The notes beneath the pieces are model-generated. The model saw nothing but the letters and a program-made list of their open reading frames with translations, did no database searches and was not told where the DNA came from. Position numbers and translations under genes: made by a program. A DNA stretch of 64,000 bases, taken from assembly GCF_900324465.2 (NCBI RefSeq), contig NC_046622.1, positions 20,004,297 through 20,068,296 of the forward strand, given 5' to 3'. Shown here in pieces: positions 13,005 through 22,771 of the stretch. Source of the DNA: Anabas testudineus (taxonomy: Eukaryota > Chordata > Actinopteri > Anabantiformes > Anabantidae). Position 1 is the stretch's first letter, and each line of letters opens with the position of its first letter.

Positions 13005-13320
13005 AAGAACATCACAAAGAAAAGTTGTTAAAGAGGGAAAGTTGATAACAGGAAAAGTTATCAAGCTGAAAAAGTTCACAAAAATAAAAGGTTGAGTATA
13101 AGAAAAAGCTGACAAAAAAATACACCTAGTGGACAGAGGTGAGGCTAAAAATATATGGCAGAAAAAATGGAAAAAAAGGTGCAATGAAGGCAAAAAGAAA
13201 ATGATGGACAGAAAAAGCAATAAGAAAAGAAAGACAGTGTTGAAAAGAAGCTGAAAGCAGAAAAGACGTTTGAATAAAAGAGACACAAGCCAGTAAAAAA
13301 CAAGACGTAGACATCAAATG
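13005..13320. repeat. Purine-rich degenerate short-repeat tract
   Basis: The + strand is strongly A/G biased. It carries many variants of an AAAAAG-T/C-TGA-like word (aaagttgttaaag, aaagttgataac, aaagttatcaag, aaagctgaca). It looks like a decayed minisatellite or low-complexity tract. No coding evidence on either strand. Confidence 0.45.
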
Positions 13321-14378
13321 ATAGAAGAAGAAATTTTTATAAAATTTTATATGCTTTTAGCTTGAAATTCTAGCACACTTCACACTATCATATACTATCA
13401 TTTTTTTAAGTGGTGCTAATATTTTGAATATTTCAGCCACTTTAAGCCTTTCCTTTTAGAATTTAAGTATCAGGGCTTTTTTGTAAAAGCAGGACAATAT
13501 GGTGAAAGTTAACTTTTAGGTATAGACACACATGTGTAACAGGTAAATTATAGAAAAAGGTTCATGAGGAACCAAGGCAAACATGAGTCGAAGGGTGAGG
13601 CATATACTGCAGTCATAACAGGTGAGGACAAATATAATCAAGACAAAGACACAGACTGTTAGTGAATATAGACATGCACACCTAATTAAATGTAAATGTG
13701 ACAAAAAACAAAATAAGTTGACTAAGATAAGATGTTAGTTAGGGGAAAAGTGATAACCAGAAAGAGAAACATAATGGATCAGAAGAAACACAGACACTAT
13801 GTGTGATTGCTGAAAGCAGTAGTATCAGCTGCTCCTTGCAGAATTTAAGCATGAAAAGTTCTAATTTTTTTTACGTAAACTTATGCAGATGGCAGTATGG
13901 TATCAGGCTTCAGTATGATTTACACTTACTCACTGACAGTGAGTTGTTTCTATTACATAATCTTAACCATATGTTCAATATTTGCAGTTCCATAACTAGC
14001 CAGACGGTGGCGTGACAAGTTTAATTCTTTAGTATTTTAAGCATGTCAACAGATGGTGGCAGTGTACAATATGTCACACCTGTGGAAATCACAGTTTTCA
14101 AGCAATAAATGTGAAAACATAAGCTCTTGCTGTAGCGCCACCTAGTGAGTCATCTGTATGAATCTCTGGCATACATAGAGTACGATTGTACAACCGAATA
14201 CAATGTTTGGTTTGCCTGGTTAATTGTTTTGAGGAGTTAAGCCATTTAATTTCCTAGCAAATTACAGGAAAAGTTTAAAGTATGTTACAGAATGGGTGGT
14301 ACCATTGAATCCATGGTGGTCCAAATATGTTTTATACCAAATTTAAAGAAGGTTTGATGAAGCATGAAGAATAGGGAC

Positions 14379-14450
14379 CTCAAAAACAGAAGAAGTGATC
14401 GTGGACTACAGGAGGAAGAAGTCAGATCTGCAGTCCATTGTCATTACCAT
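14379..14450 (+). mobile_element. Short Rex1-like reverse transcriptase fragment
   Basis: The bases 'gtggactacaggaggaagaa' encode VDYRRKK, matching the VDYRRNK segment of the Rex1 LINE at 53.17 kb. Flanking gene 2-type 3' flank sequence resumes right after. Only about 70 bp, so moderate confidence. Confidence 0.4.
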
Positions 14451-17400
14451 TGAACATTTCAACACAGGGCAGCTTTCCAGAAAATTTCATTACTGTAGGT
14501 TTTACAGTTTTTGAGAAAACCACTGTTTTAGAGCACTCCCATAGACTTTCCATTCAAATAGAATTCATACAAACTAAACAATTATAGATAGCAGCACTAA
14601 CAGTAATAGCACTCCTTTCCTCAGTGAGCTTTCCACATTTGAGCTTTGGAACCATGTTTCTAGCTGTCCCACTAATAAAGAGCTCAGCTCTCACACTATT
14701 AAGCAAACATGATGTAGGTCAGGGGTGCCCAATACGTTGATCACGATCTACCAGTCGATCACAAAGGTAGTGTGGGTAGATCACAGGGCATATAAAAAAA
14801 AGACTTCAACTTTTCATCTATCCTCACTATGAAATTTGTCACTTGATTGACATACAGGGCAGCCAGTCTGACATCTAACCTTTTCTGACACATGGGTCAC
14901 CACGCATGCGCATACAACCACACCAAAAGCTCTATCAAGCTACCGAGTTGCCTAGTTAGCCTCCAATTTATTTCTTCTAAACTCAAGAAAGGGTATAAAA
15001 ATGAGTGGGAGAGCTGGACCAAGTAAGAAGTCAAAAACCTACCATTTCCATACTGAATGGGAGGACTTTTTTCACAGTGCTTTTGCCTCATCTGCCAGTC
15101 TACCATTGCTATTCCAAAGAAGGGAAATGTGAAACGCCAAATCCCAGTTATCCGAACAGCAGTCATTTTTCTCACAGTTGACCACAAAAACGAAGGCAGC
15201 CACCGAAGCATCATTCCGGGTCAGTCACTTCATCGTTAAGCACAAGAAGTCCTTCCAAGACGCAGAGATGGTAATAGAGGCATTCGCAGAAACAGCTGAC
15301 TCATTGTTGTACAATATGGCTTCATGCAGTAATGCAAGATACATAAACATATATTGTAAAGAATACTCACAATATATTTTTAAATATATGTTTTGCATTT
15401 TTATAGTGGGTAGGTCATTTTGACTTGGAGAACCTGGTACACACTCGGGAATCCAGGTGCAGAAGCCACACAGGCAGTGTCAAACTTAAATGTATAAACA
15501 ATAACGAAATAGAGATGATACAAATACACAGATCTGGATGAGCCCGGTGGAAATCAGCAAGGAGGGAGGGGTCCAGGAAAAACCGGGAGGGAAACCAGCA
15601 CCGCTCCTCCGGACCATAACCAGCCCAGTCCACCTGCTGACGAAGACACACAGGAATAAACAAACACCCCGGAGGGCAACCAGCAGGAACATGGTTAACG
15701 TGCTTAAAATCCCTTACCTTCTTCTCCAGGTCCCATCGAATCGCCCCCAGTACCAAAGGTGGCAAAATGGTCTCCTGTTGTGCGTCACAGTCTGTCTCAC
15801 TGCCGAACTGGCGTGACAGGGCGTCAGGTTTGGTGTTTCAAGACCCCGGGCGATACGACAGGATAAAGTTGAACCTGGAGAAGAAGAGTGACCAACGCGC
15901 TTGACGAGCATTGAGGCGTGTAGTCGAATTGATGTACTCCAGGTTTCTGTGGTCTGTCCACACAAGCACCGGCTGCACAGCCCCCTCAAGCCAGTGCCTC
16001 CATTCCTCGAACGCCAACATGAGAGCAAGGAGCTCTCAGTTGCCTATGTCGTAGTTTTTCTCGGCGTCCGTGAGGCGGGGGAGAAGAAGACGCAGGGGTG
16101 CACTTTGTTGTCCACCCCCGAGCGTTGGGACAGCACCGCTCTCACTCCCATGCCAGAGGCATCAACCTCTACAAGGAATTGCCGTTGTGAATCCGGGAGG
16201 GGGAGGATAGGAGCGGTGGTGAACAAGGTCTTGAGGTGATCGAAGGCCTTCTCTGCTTCTGCCGTCCATACGAACGGCGTGTTGACGGAGGTGAGGGCAT
16301 GCAAAGGAGCCGCCACTTTGCTGTAGCCCCTAATAAAACGGCGATAAAAGTTAGCAAAGCCCAAGAACCGCTGCAACTGCTTCCGGTCAGCTGGGACTGG
16401 CCATGCAGTTACTGCCTTCATCTTCCTTTTGTCCATAGCAATCTTCCCAGGGGTGATGACAAACCCTAGAAAAGTGGTCAGGGAAGTGTGAAACTCACAT
16501 TTCTCAGCTTTGACGAATAGCTGATTCTCCAGGAGGCGTAGCAACACGGTCCTCATGTGGTGTTTGTGTGCCTTCAGGTCGCTAGAATAGATGAGAATGT
16601 CATCTAAATAAACAAATACAAATGTTAATCATATCCCGGAGGACAACATTGACGATGGCCTGAAAGACAGCAGGAGCGTTAGTGAGGCCGAAGGGCATGA
16701 CCAGGTACTCGTAATGTCCATTGGGGGTATTGAAGGCAGTCTTCCACTCATCCCTTTCCCTAATGCAGACGAGATGGTAGGCATTCCGCAAATCCAGTCT
16801 TGTGAAGATGGTGGTCCCCTGCAGTAATTCAAAAGCAGATGACATAAGGGGAAGGGGATATTTATTCTTAACGGTAATGCTGTTTACCCCTCGGTAGTCA
16901 ATACATGGCCTAAGCCCCCCTGTCCATCTTCTCAACAAAGAAAAACCCAGCCCTCGCCGGAGAGGAGCAAGGACGAATAACCCCTGCCTTGAGGGAACTG
17001 TCTATGTATTCCTGCATGGCCTCCTTCTCAGGCTGGGAAAGTGAAAATACACAACCTCGAGGGGGCGTAGTGCCAGGCAACAGTTCAATGGCACAGTCAT
17101 AGGGTCTGTGGGGAGGCAATGACGTAGCGCGTGCCTTGCTGAACACATCAGCAAGGTCGTGATAGTCAGGAGGGACTACAGTCAGGTCAGTGGGTTCCAC
17201 AGAAGCACTAACAGCCTTATGAGGACGAGACTCAGCGGCACGTAAACAGTTAGCCAGACAACTTAATCCTAACAGGCTTTGTAACAAACAGACTGAATGT
17301 GATGAGTGATACAGTTATCAAGAGTTTTTACCTGAAGTCTGGCTGGGAGGTCCTCAACTTCCAGCCCTAACAGATGAACCACTGCCTCGTTGATGAAGTT

Positions 17401-17744
17401 GGAGTCAGTAAAGGCAGGACACTCCTTGGATGCCCGTGGTCCAGTGATGAGGGCTGGTATAGTGGGTCGACATGGGGAGCTGAGTTGAGTGTAACGGCTC
17501 ATCAGCGCCCCCCTGCTAGCTGATGAGCCTTGCTGTTTAACGGGCACTGACGGGCTCTGTGACCGGCCTCCCCACAATAGAGACACAACCCTCCGATCAG
17601 GCACTGTTGTTGTTCGCTGGGTGGTAGCCGCAACCTCCTCACCTGCATGGGCTCCTCAGGAGGGAATGATATCGACTCGGCTGGGGGGCTGGGGGATGAG
17701 CAGAGGGGCGACGGCGATTACTATTGCAACAACACATCATCAGG

Positions 17745-17777
<33 letters not shown>

Positions 17778-17830
17778 CCCCAGCTCACGTTCTCTATTAG
17801 TGGGTGAACAATCCAACGATTGGTGAATTC

Positions 17831-17874
<44 letters not shown>

Positions 17875-18626
17875 TGACGTCGCTACGGCGTCCGTAGCCT
17901 AACGAAGATGATCGATAGACACCGCCAGCCCAATCAGACCACGCACGGAGGAGGGGAGGTTGCGAGCTGCCAGCTCATCCTTAATGCGACCGGCTAAACC
18001 TTTGTAATATTTATCAAACAATGTTTCCTCACGCCAGTTGGCAGAGGCGGCGAGCATATGAAACTCAACAGTGTAGTCCGTGACTGAACGAGATCCCTGA
18101 GACAGTTTAAACAGGCTCGAAGCTGCCACCCTACGAGGTGCTAACGGGTTGAAAACAAAAGTTAGTTCGTAAGAGAAAGCCTCAAACAACTGACAACATG
18201 CTGACCTGCTTTTCCATTCCGCCGTTCCCCGAGAGTAGGGAAATGGTACAGGGGAGAACGGGGTTGGTTGTCACATTGATTATAACTCAGTCGCTAGGGG
18301 GCACTGTTAAAAAATTTTACCGCCAGATTTTCAGGAATTTGGGTTAAAGATCACCTACTATGACTATTCTGCATTAACACACTTTATACTGAGGTGAGAG
18401 AACTTTTAGTTTTTTTCATGGCAAAATGGACATTTTTAACAATGTGAAATTTTTCATATAGTTTATAAGAAAATTTGTTAAAATAAATAAAATAAATTTT
18501 TGTTAAAAGCCTGAAGTGTTAGCTATATTTTACATAGTTTTTTTCTATGCTACGCTACAAAATGTAGCTGCTAGCTTTGATGTTAGCTAAAAAGTCCAGT
18601 TGGGAATGCTTGTCACATTCTCTTCG

Positions 18627-18665
18627 GGGTTGGTTGTCACATGTGACACATGTGACAACCAACCC
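18627..18665. repeat. 39-bp palindrome of transposon subterminal motif
   Basis: Two inverted copies of GGGTTGGTTGTCACATGTG are separated by one base. The arm repeats the inner part of the pogo-like terminal repeat, so this is a likely transposase-binding or regulatory site (inferred). Confidence 0.7.
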
Positions 18666-18726
18666 TTCATTTAAATAGACGTGCATGGTGTGACCTACCA
18701 GACCCTTTTTGTTGCCCAATAGAAAA

Positions 18727-20469
18727 ATGGGCAGAAAGTTTGTGAGGAAGACAAAGAACGGACAGACTCCACCAGATGTAATGCTCAGGGCAGTCAGAGA
18801 GGTGAAGCTCAGAGGAATGGCTAAAGAATTTCAGATAAACTATTGAACACTGGCCAGATATTGTAATAAAATAAGTCCAGCTGAAGTTGCTGGAGATGGA
18901 ATTTTCCCATTCTTGCCAGTAGGATATATCAAAAATCGTTCAGTTTTCAGTGAGGAACAGGAAAACCATTTGGCAGAGTACGTCATCACTGCATCGGACA
19001 TTTATTTTGGCCTCTCTCCTATTGAAGTCCGCAAACTTGCATACATGTATGCAGTCCACAATAATGTTGCAGTCCGCACAAACTTGGCAGAGAAGATGGC
19101 AGGTGCAGACTGGTTCTCTGGCTTTCTGAAAAGACATCCATCACTTTCAATCAGGACCCCGAAGGCCACTAGCCTTTCACGTGCCACAGCTTTTAACAAG
19201 CATAATGTGGACCAGTTCTTTGACAACTTGGAGGAGGAATATGGATGAAGCTGGCGTTACCACGGTCCATAAACCAAACAAAGTGGTAGCCAGGAAAGGC
19301 TACAAGCAGGTGGGATCTTTGACATCAGCTGAGAGGGGAACCCTGGTTACTGTCTCCTGTGCTGTCTCTGCCACTGGAAACAGTAAACCTCCCTTCTTTA
19401 TTTTCCCGCGAGTCAACTTTTTTGACCATTTTCTAATTTCTGCTCCCACAGGAAGTGCAGGAGGGGCAAATCCAAGTGGGTGGATGAAGGAGGAGCATTT
19501 TGTAGACTTTTTGAAGCATTTTGTAGTTCACACAAAGTGCAGCAAAGACAGACCATGTCTCCTGCTGCTGGACAACCACAGCTCCCACCTGTCTGTCGAT
19601 GGCCTTAATTATGCAAAAGAGAGTGGGATTGTGATGCTATCATCCCCCCTTCACTGCTCTCACCGCCTGCAGCCCCTGGATGTGGCTGTCTTTGGCCCAT
19701 TGAAGAAGCACATCAACACTGCCTCATCTGTCTGGATGTTCAATAATCCAGGAAAAACAATGACCATTCACGAAATATCAAGAATTGTAGCTGCAGCCTT
19801 CCCTCTTGCAGTTAACATGGCCAACATTCAGGCAGGCTTCCAGGCAAGTGGAATATATCCCCTGATAGGGAGGTGTTTCCTCAGTCGGCATTTGCTCCTG
19901 CCTTTGTGACTGACCATCCAAATACTGACCCCTGCCCAGCTTCCGATGCATTGGTGCTAAATGACACACAGAACGGGGCACCTACAATCCCCCAATCACA
20001 GGCTACTAACACTGTCCATTCATCAGACCTTCCCACTAGCTCTGGACATAGAGTAACTACTCCAGTGGAGTTGAGGCCATTTCCAAAGGCTGGACCCACG
20101 AAGGAGACGCGAAAAAGAAAAACACTGACGAGTTCCATACTCACAGATACCCCAGTGAAAGAGAGGATTGAGGCAGAAAAAACATTTACTCAGCAGAGAA
20201 TGAAAAAGACCCTCTTCTCTAAAACTGAAAAGAAAAAGAGTAAGACATCAACAAAAACAAGCAAGAAAAGAAAAGAGCAGAATACAGAGTCATCCTCAGA
20301 TGAAGAAGAATGTTTCTGCTTGGTGTGTGTGGAGCCCTTCTCAAACAGCCGCCCCAGGGAGAAATGGTTGCAGTGCATCATGTGCAAACAGTGGGCACAC
20401 AGGGACTGCACCCCTGGACTGTCAGTCTATATCTGTCAGAACTGTGACTCTGGGTCCGGTAGTGACTGA
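18727..20469 (+). pseudogene. Pogo-like DDE transposase with PHD-type finger, decayed
   Basis: Transposase of the pogo-like element. It starts MGRKFVRKT at 18727; a TGA at 18844 interrupts the frame, which resumes as a CENP-B-type DNA-binding segment (18913-19248: LAEYVITASDIYF, WFSGFLKRHPSLS). Next comes the DDE core (19241-19909) with MDEAG, LLLLDNHSSH and LQPLDVAVFG; 35 residues separate the last two Asp. Bases are lost near 19240, between domains. A one-base loss near 19865 shifts the frame into the C-terminal part (19873-20469): a Lys-rich linker, then a C4HC3-like finger (CFCLVC, CIMCKQWAHRDC, YICQNC). About three lesions, so it is a recent but dead copy. Confidence 0.75.
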
Positions 20470-21801
20470 CAAGATAAATGAAATATTATCAATGTATTGT
20501 TGTTGTCTGTTGTTCTTTCTAGTGTTATATATTGGTTAAAAAAACACTTTCAGGAAAGAGTTCGTCCTGCATATGTTCTTATGTGATATTAGGCTTTTGC
20601 ATTTAATAAAATAAAAAATTTTAAATAAAATTTTATGATTGTGTTTTTTTGCAATAAAATACATAGGGACAACCAACCCCATAGTGTGTGACAACCAACC
20701 CTACAACGGGGATGGTTGTCAAAAATGCACACGATGTATTTAAAAGGCAATATGTTTTGAACAGAATAAGGTTATGGAAAGTAAAGACACTCTATTCTTA
20801 GTTGACACTTTACCCTTTCGTTTTTCCAGTGAAAGTTAATATGTTAGGGTCACGGTTTTTGAAGAATCTGTAAAAAAATAAAAAGTGTGACAACCAACCC
20901 CGGTCTCCCCTACGACACCTTACTGCGCTCCGTAGAATATGACAGGGGCTGCAGATCAAAAAAGAGTGACAGTGCCGAAACAAAAGGCCGGCACTTACCG
21001 GAGTCTCCAGAAAAGCGTCCCGGTGGTGCCATCCTACACTCGGGGGAGGCGGAAAAACTCGATACGCTGAGCACCTGCTCAACGAATCCAATCTACGGCT
21101 ATTCTCCTCTACATGCTGCTGTGTCTGGCTCAATTGAGCCTCCTGAGACTGCCAAGCCTGCTATGATCCTGCTAGATCCATAGTGGCTAGTGTGTTCTGT
21201 GAGAACCTGGTACACACTCAGTGTCAGTGTCAAACTTAAATTTATTAACAATAATGAAATAGAGACAATACAAATACACGGCAGACACACTGAGGCAAAT
21301 AAACAAAAAGCGCTCACTCTCTAGGAGGAAAAACGACCAGAAAAACAAAAGGTAAGAAAAGAAAAACGCTCACTACAAAAACGTAGGAAACAAACTGAGA
21401 GAAATATAAAACCTAACTCGCACAACCCTAGAGCACTACGAAACTAAACAACGCTCAGTGGGGAAAACAGACGAAACAGGGAACAACAAGGAACATGAGT
21501 GACACACTAGCAACCAGCAAATGGATATGAGGGTGCTTATAACGGGGGTGAAGCGATGATAACAGGCAGGTGTGTTAAGCGATGCAGGCAGAGGAGTGGG
21601 GAACCAAGAGGGACCGGAGACAGGCTGAGGTAGAGAAGAGGCTGCTGCTGGCAGGATAGAGAACTGCGGGGACACATACAGACAAGAGATGAAAAAACAG
21701 ACATAGAAGTCAAAAACAAAAAGCAACCAAAAGAAGAGAAAAACCTAACACCTGACAGGTCATTTTATGAGAAAGAAAATGTGGGCACCCCTGACGTACG
21801 T

Positions 21802-22693
21802 GGACCACTGTGTACTGCTGCAGGCTACTTCTTGCACATAATTGAAAAAAGACAAAGTTATTTTAATTAATTAATTTTGCTTCACTCCATTAGAGGCACT
21901 GACCTCATGCTTGGCCCAACTGCTGGTGACATACTGACACAACATCTACAGGTCCTTGTGCTGAATTGCTGCTTGTTTCACCCATTACTTCATCTTACTC
22001 TCACGCAAGAACTGGCTGTTTGCCAGGAACATATGCAGTAGCAGTATAGTTGTAGCAAGGAAAATGTTTGTTGGTTTCAAAAGTTGGGATGTAGCCATGT
22101 GATTTTGATGTCCATTATTGAATCATGGCTGTTTTTAATGCAGTACTGCTTGAGGGCCCAACGATCATGGGAATCCAATAATTATAATAAAAGTATAATA
22201 AAACATTCTCTGCTAAAAGCAAACGTCTCTCCTTGTTCAGTGTAGCAGCCTTTGAAAAAATGGAATGCGAAAGGGTTTAAGTGGCTGGATAACGCTAGCA
22301 TACAAAAACCAGTGTTTTGGATAGCGGTCGTTGTTTTGTTTCCCTCATGCAAGTGGGACAGAGTGGACTTTGTGTCCCCACATTCAATGTAGTGAGTGAG
22401 AGGGATGTCAGCTACCCAAGCTGAGAAATAGCCTATGTATTTCCACATTTTAAGTGTGTAGTAAAATGTGAGCTTATTACTGATATTGTTTATGTAGTTT
22501 TTAAATAGAAAGGATATGTGTAAATTTGGATGCATTCCTAAAGTAACACACTGTTTATTAATTTAAATGACCATTTTCTTACTTGGAAAAAGCTAAATAA
22601 CTAAAACAGTTTTGCTAATGTTCTTGAGGTATAATTAGTGTTTTTATTTTCCTATTTTCTGTTACAATATCTAACAATATCTGCTCAATATCT
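21802..22693. other. Intergenic, nothing recognised
   Basis: AT-rich stretch between the hAT nest and the start of the gene 3 duplication unit. The short open frames have no recognisable domain. Confidence 0.5.
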
Positions 22694-22763
22694 AACATGA
22701 AGCATCCTGTGGATGCACATTTGTGTTTTTTCTTGAATTTTCTTGTAGTATTACAGAATATAC
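22694..22763 (+). repeat. Start of gene 3/4/5 duplication unit
   Basis: From about 22694 ('aacatgaagcatcctgtgga') the sequence matches 31553 onward and 37141 onward, upstream of genes 4 and 5. The match is broken at 22764 by inserted repeats and resumes at about 26038 ('acctcagtcaaatcaataca'). Confidence 0.75.
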
Positions 22764-22771
22764 TCCCACAA

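Larger units (their letters stand above)
12567..14719. other. Gene 2 3' flank, shared with genes 3 and 4
   Basis: Two blocks (about 12567-13000 and 14040-14570) are recognisably paralogous to the 3' flanks of genes 3 and 4 (30407-31490 and 35994-37080). Between them lies about 1 kb absent from genes 3 and 4, including a purine-rich tract at 13005-13320. A short Rex1-like piece lies at 14379-14450. No gene. Confidence 0.65.
18249..20910 (+). mobile_element. Pogo-like (Tc1/mariner superfamily) DNA transposon, near full length
   Basis: A 2.66-kb element inside the Gypsy fossil. The ends are inverted repeats (GGGGAGAACGGGGTTGGTTG on the left; the right end is its inverse with one mismatch) flanked by TA at 18247-18248 and 20911-20912, as expected for this superfamily. 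The word GGTTGGTTGTCAC recurs inside: a 39-bp palindrome at 18627-18665 and three copies at 20666-20722. It encodes a CENP-B/pogo-type DDE transposase with a C-terminal zinc finger. The left end has two extra bases (CA) relative to the right. Confidence 0.85.
15421..21757 (-). mobile_element. Ty3/Gypsy LTR retroelement, broken fossil
   Basis: An old endogenous Ty3/Gypsy copy in minus orientation inside the hAT element, flanked by the direct repeat GGTCATTT (15413-15420 and 21758-21765). LTR-like ends lie at 21198-21757 and about 15421-15540 and share the 'gagaacctggtacacactc' segment. Parts recognised in minus order: gag-like (near 20.9-21.2 kb and 17.9-18.2 kb), pol with reverse transcriptase (about 16.6-17.3 kb), RNase H (about 15.8-16.5 kb) and a chromodomain-like end (about 15.55-15.7 kb). 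It is broken, with roughly ten or more breaks. It is older than the pogo-like element it carries and younger than the hAT. Confidence 0.8.
14720..21793 (+). mobile_element. hAT (Charlie-like) transposon, internally deleted, split by insertions
   Basis: Terminal inverted repeats CAGGGGTGCCCA (14720) and GGGCACCCCTG (ending 21793) are flanked by 8-bp candidate duplications ATGTAGGT / ACGTACGT (6 of 8 match). Coding remnants of the transposase N-terminus, resembling GTF2IRD2/ZBED-type proteins, appear from ATG 15001 (MSGRAGPSKKSKTYHFHTEW). They continue in other frames with a BED-finger-like CLICQSTIAIPKKGNVKR piece (about 15087) and a TKAATEASFRVSHFIVKHKK piece (about 15187). The DDE core is missing. 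Without the Gypsy insertion at 15421-21757 the element is only about 0.74 kb, so it could move only in trans. Confidence 0.75.
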
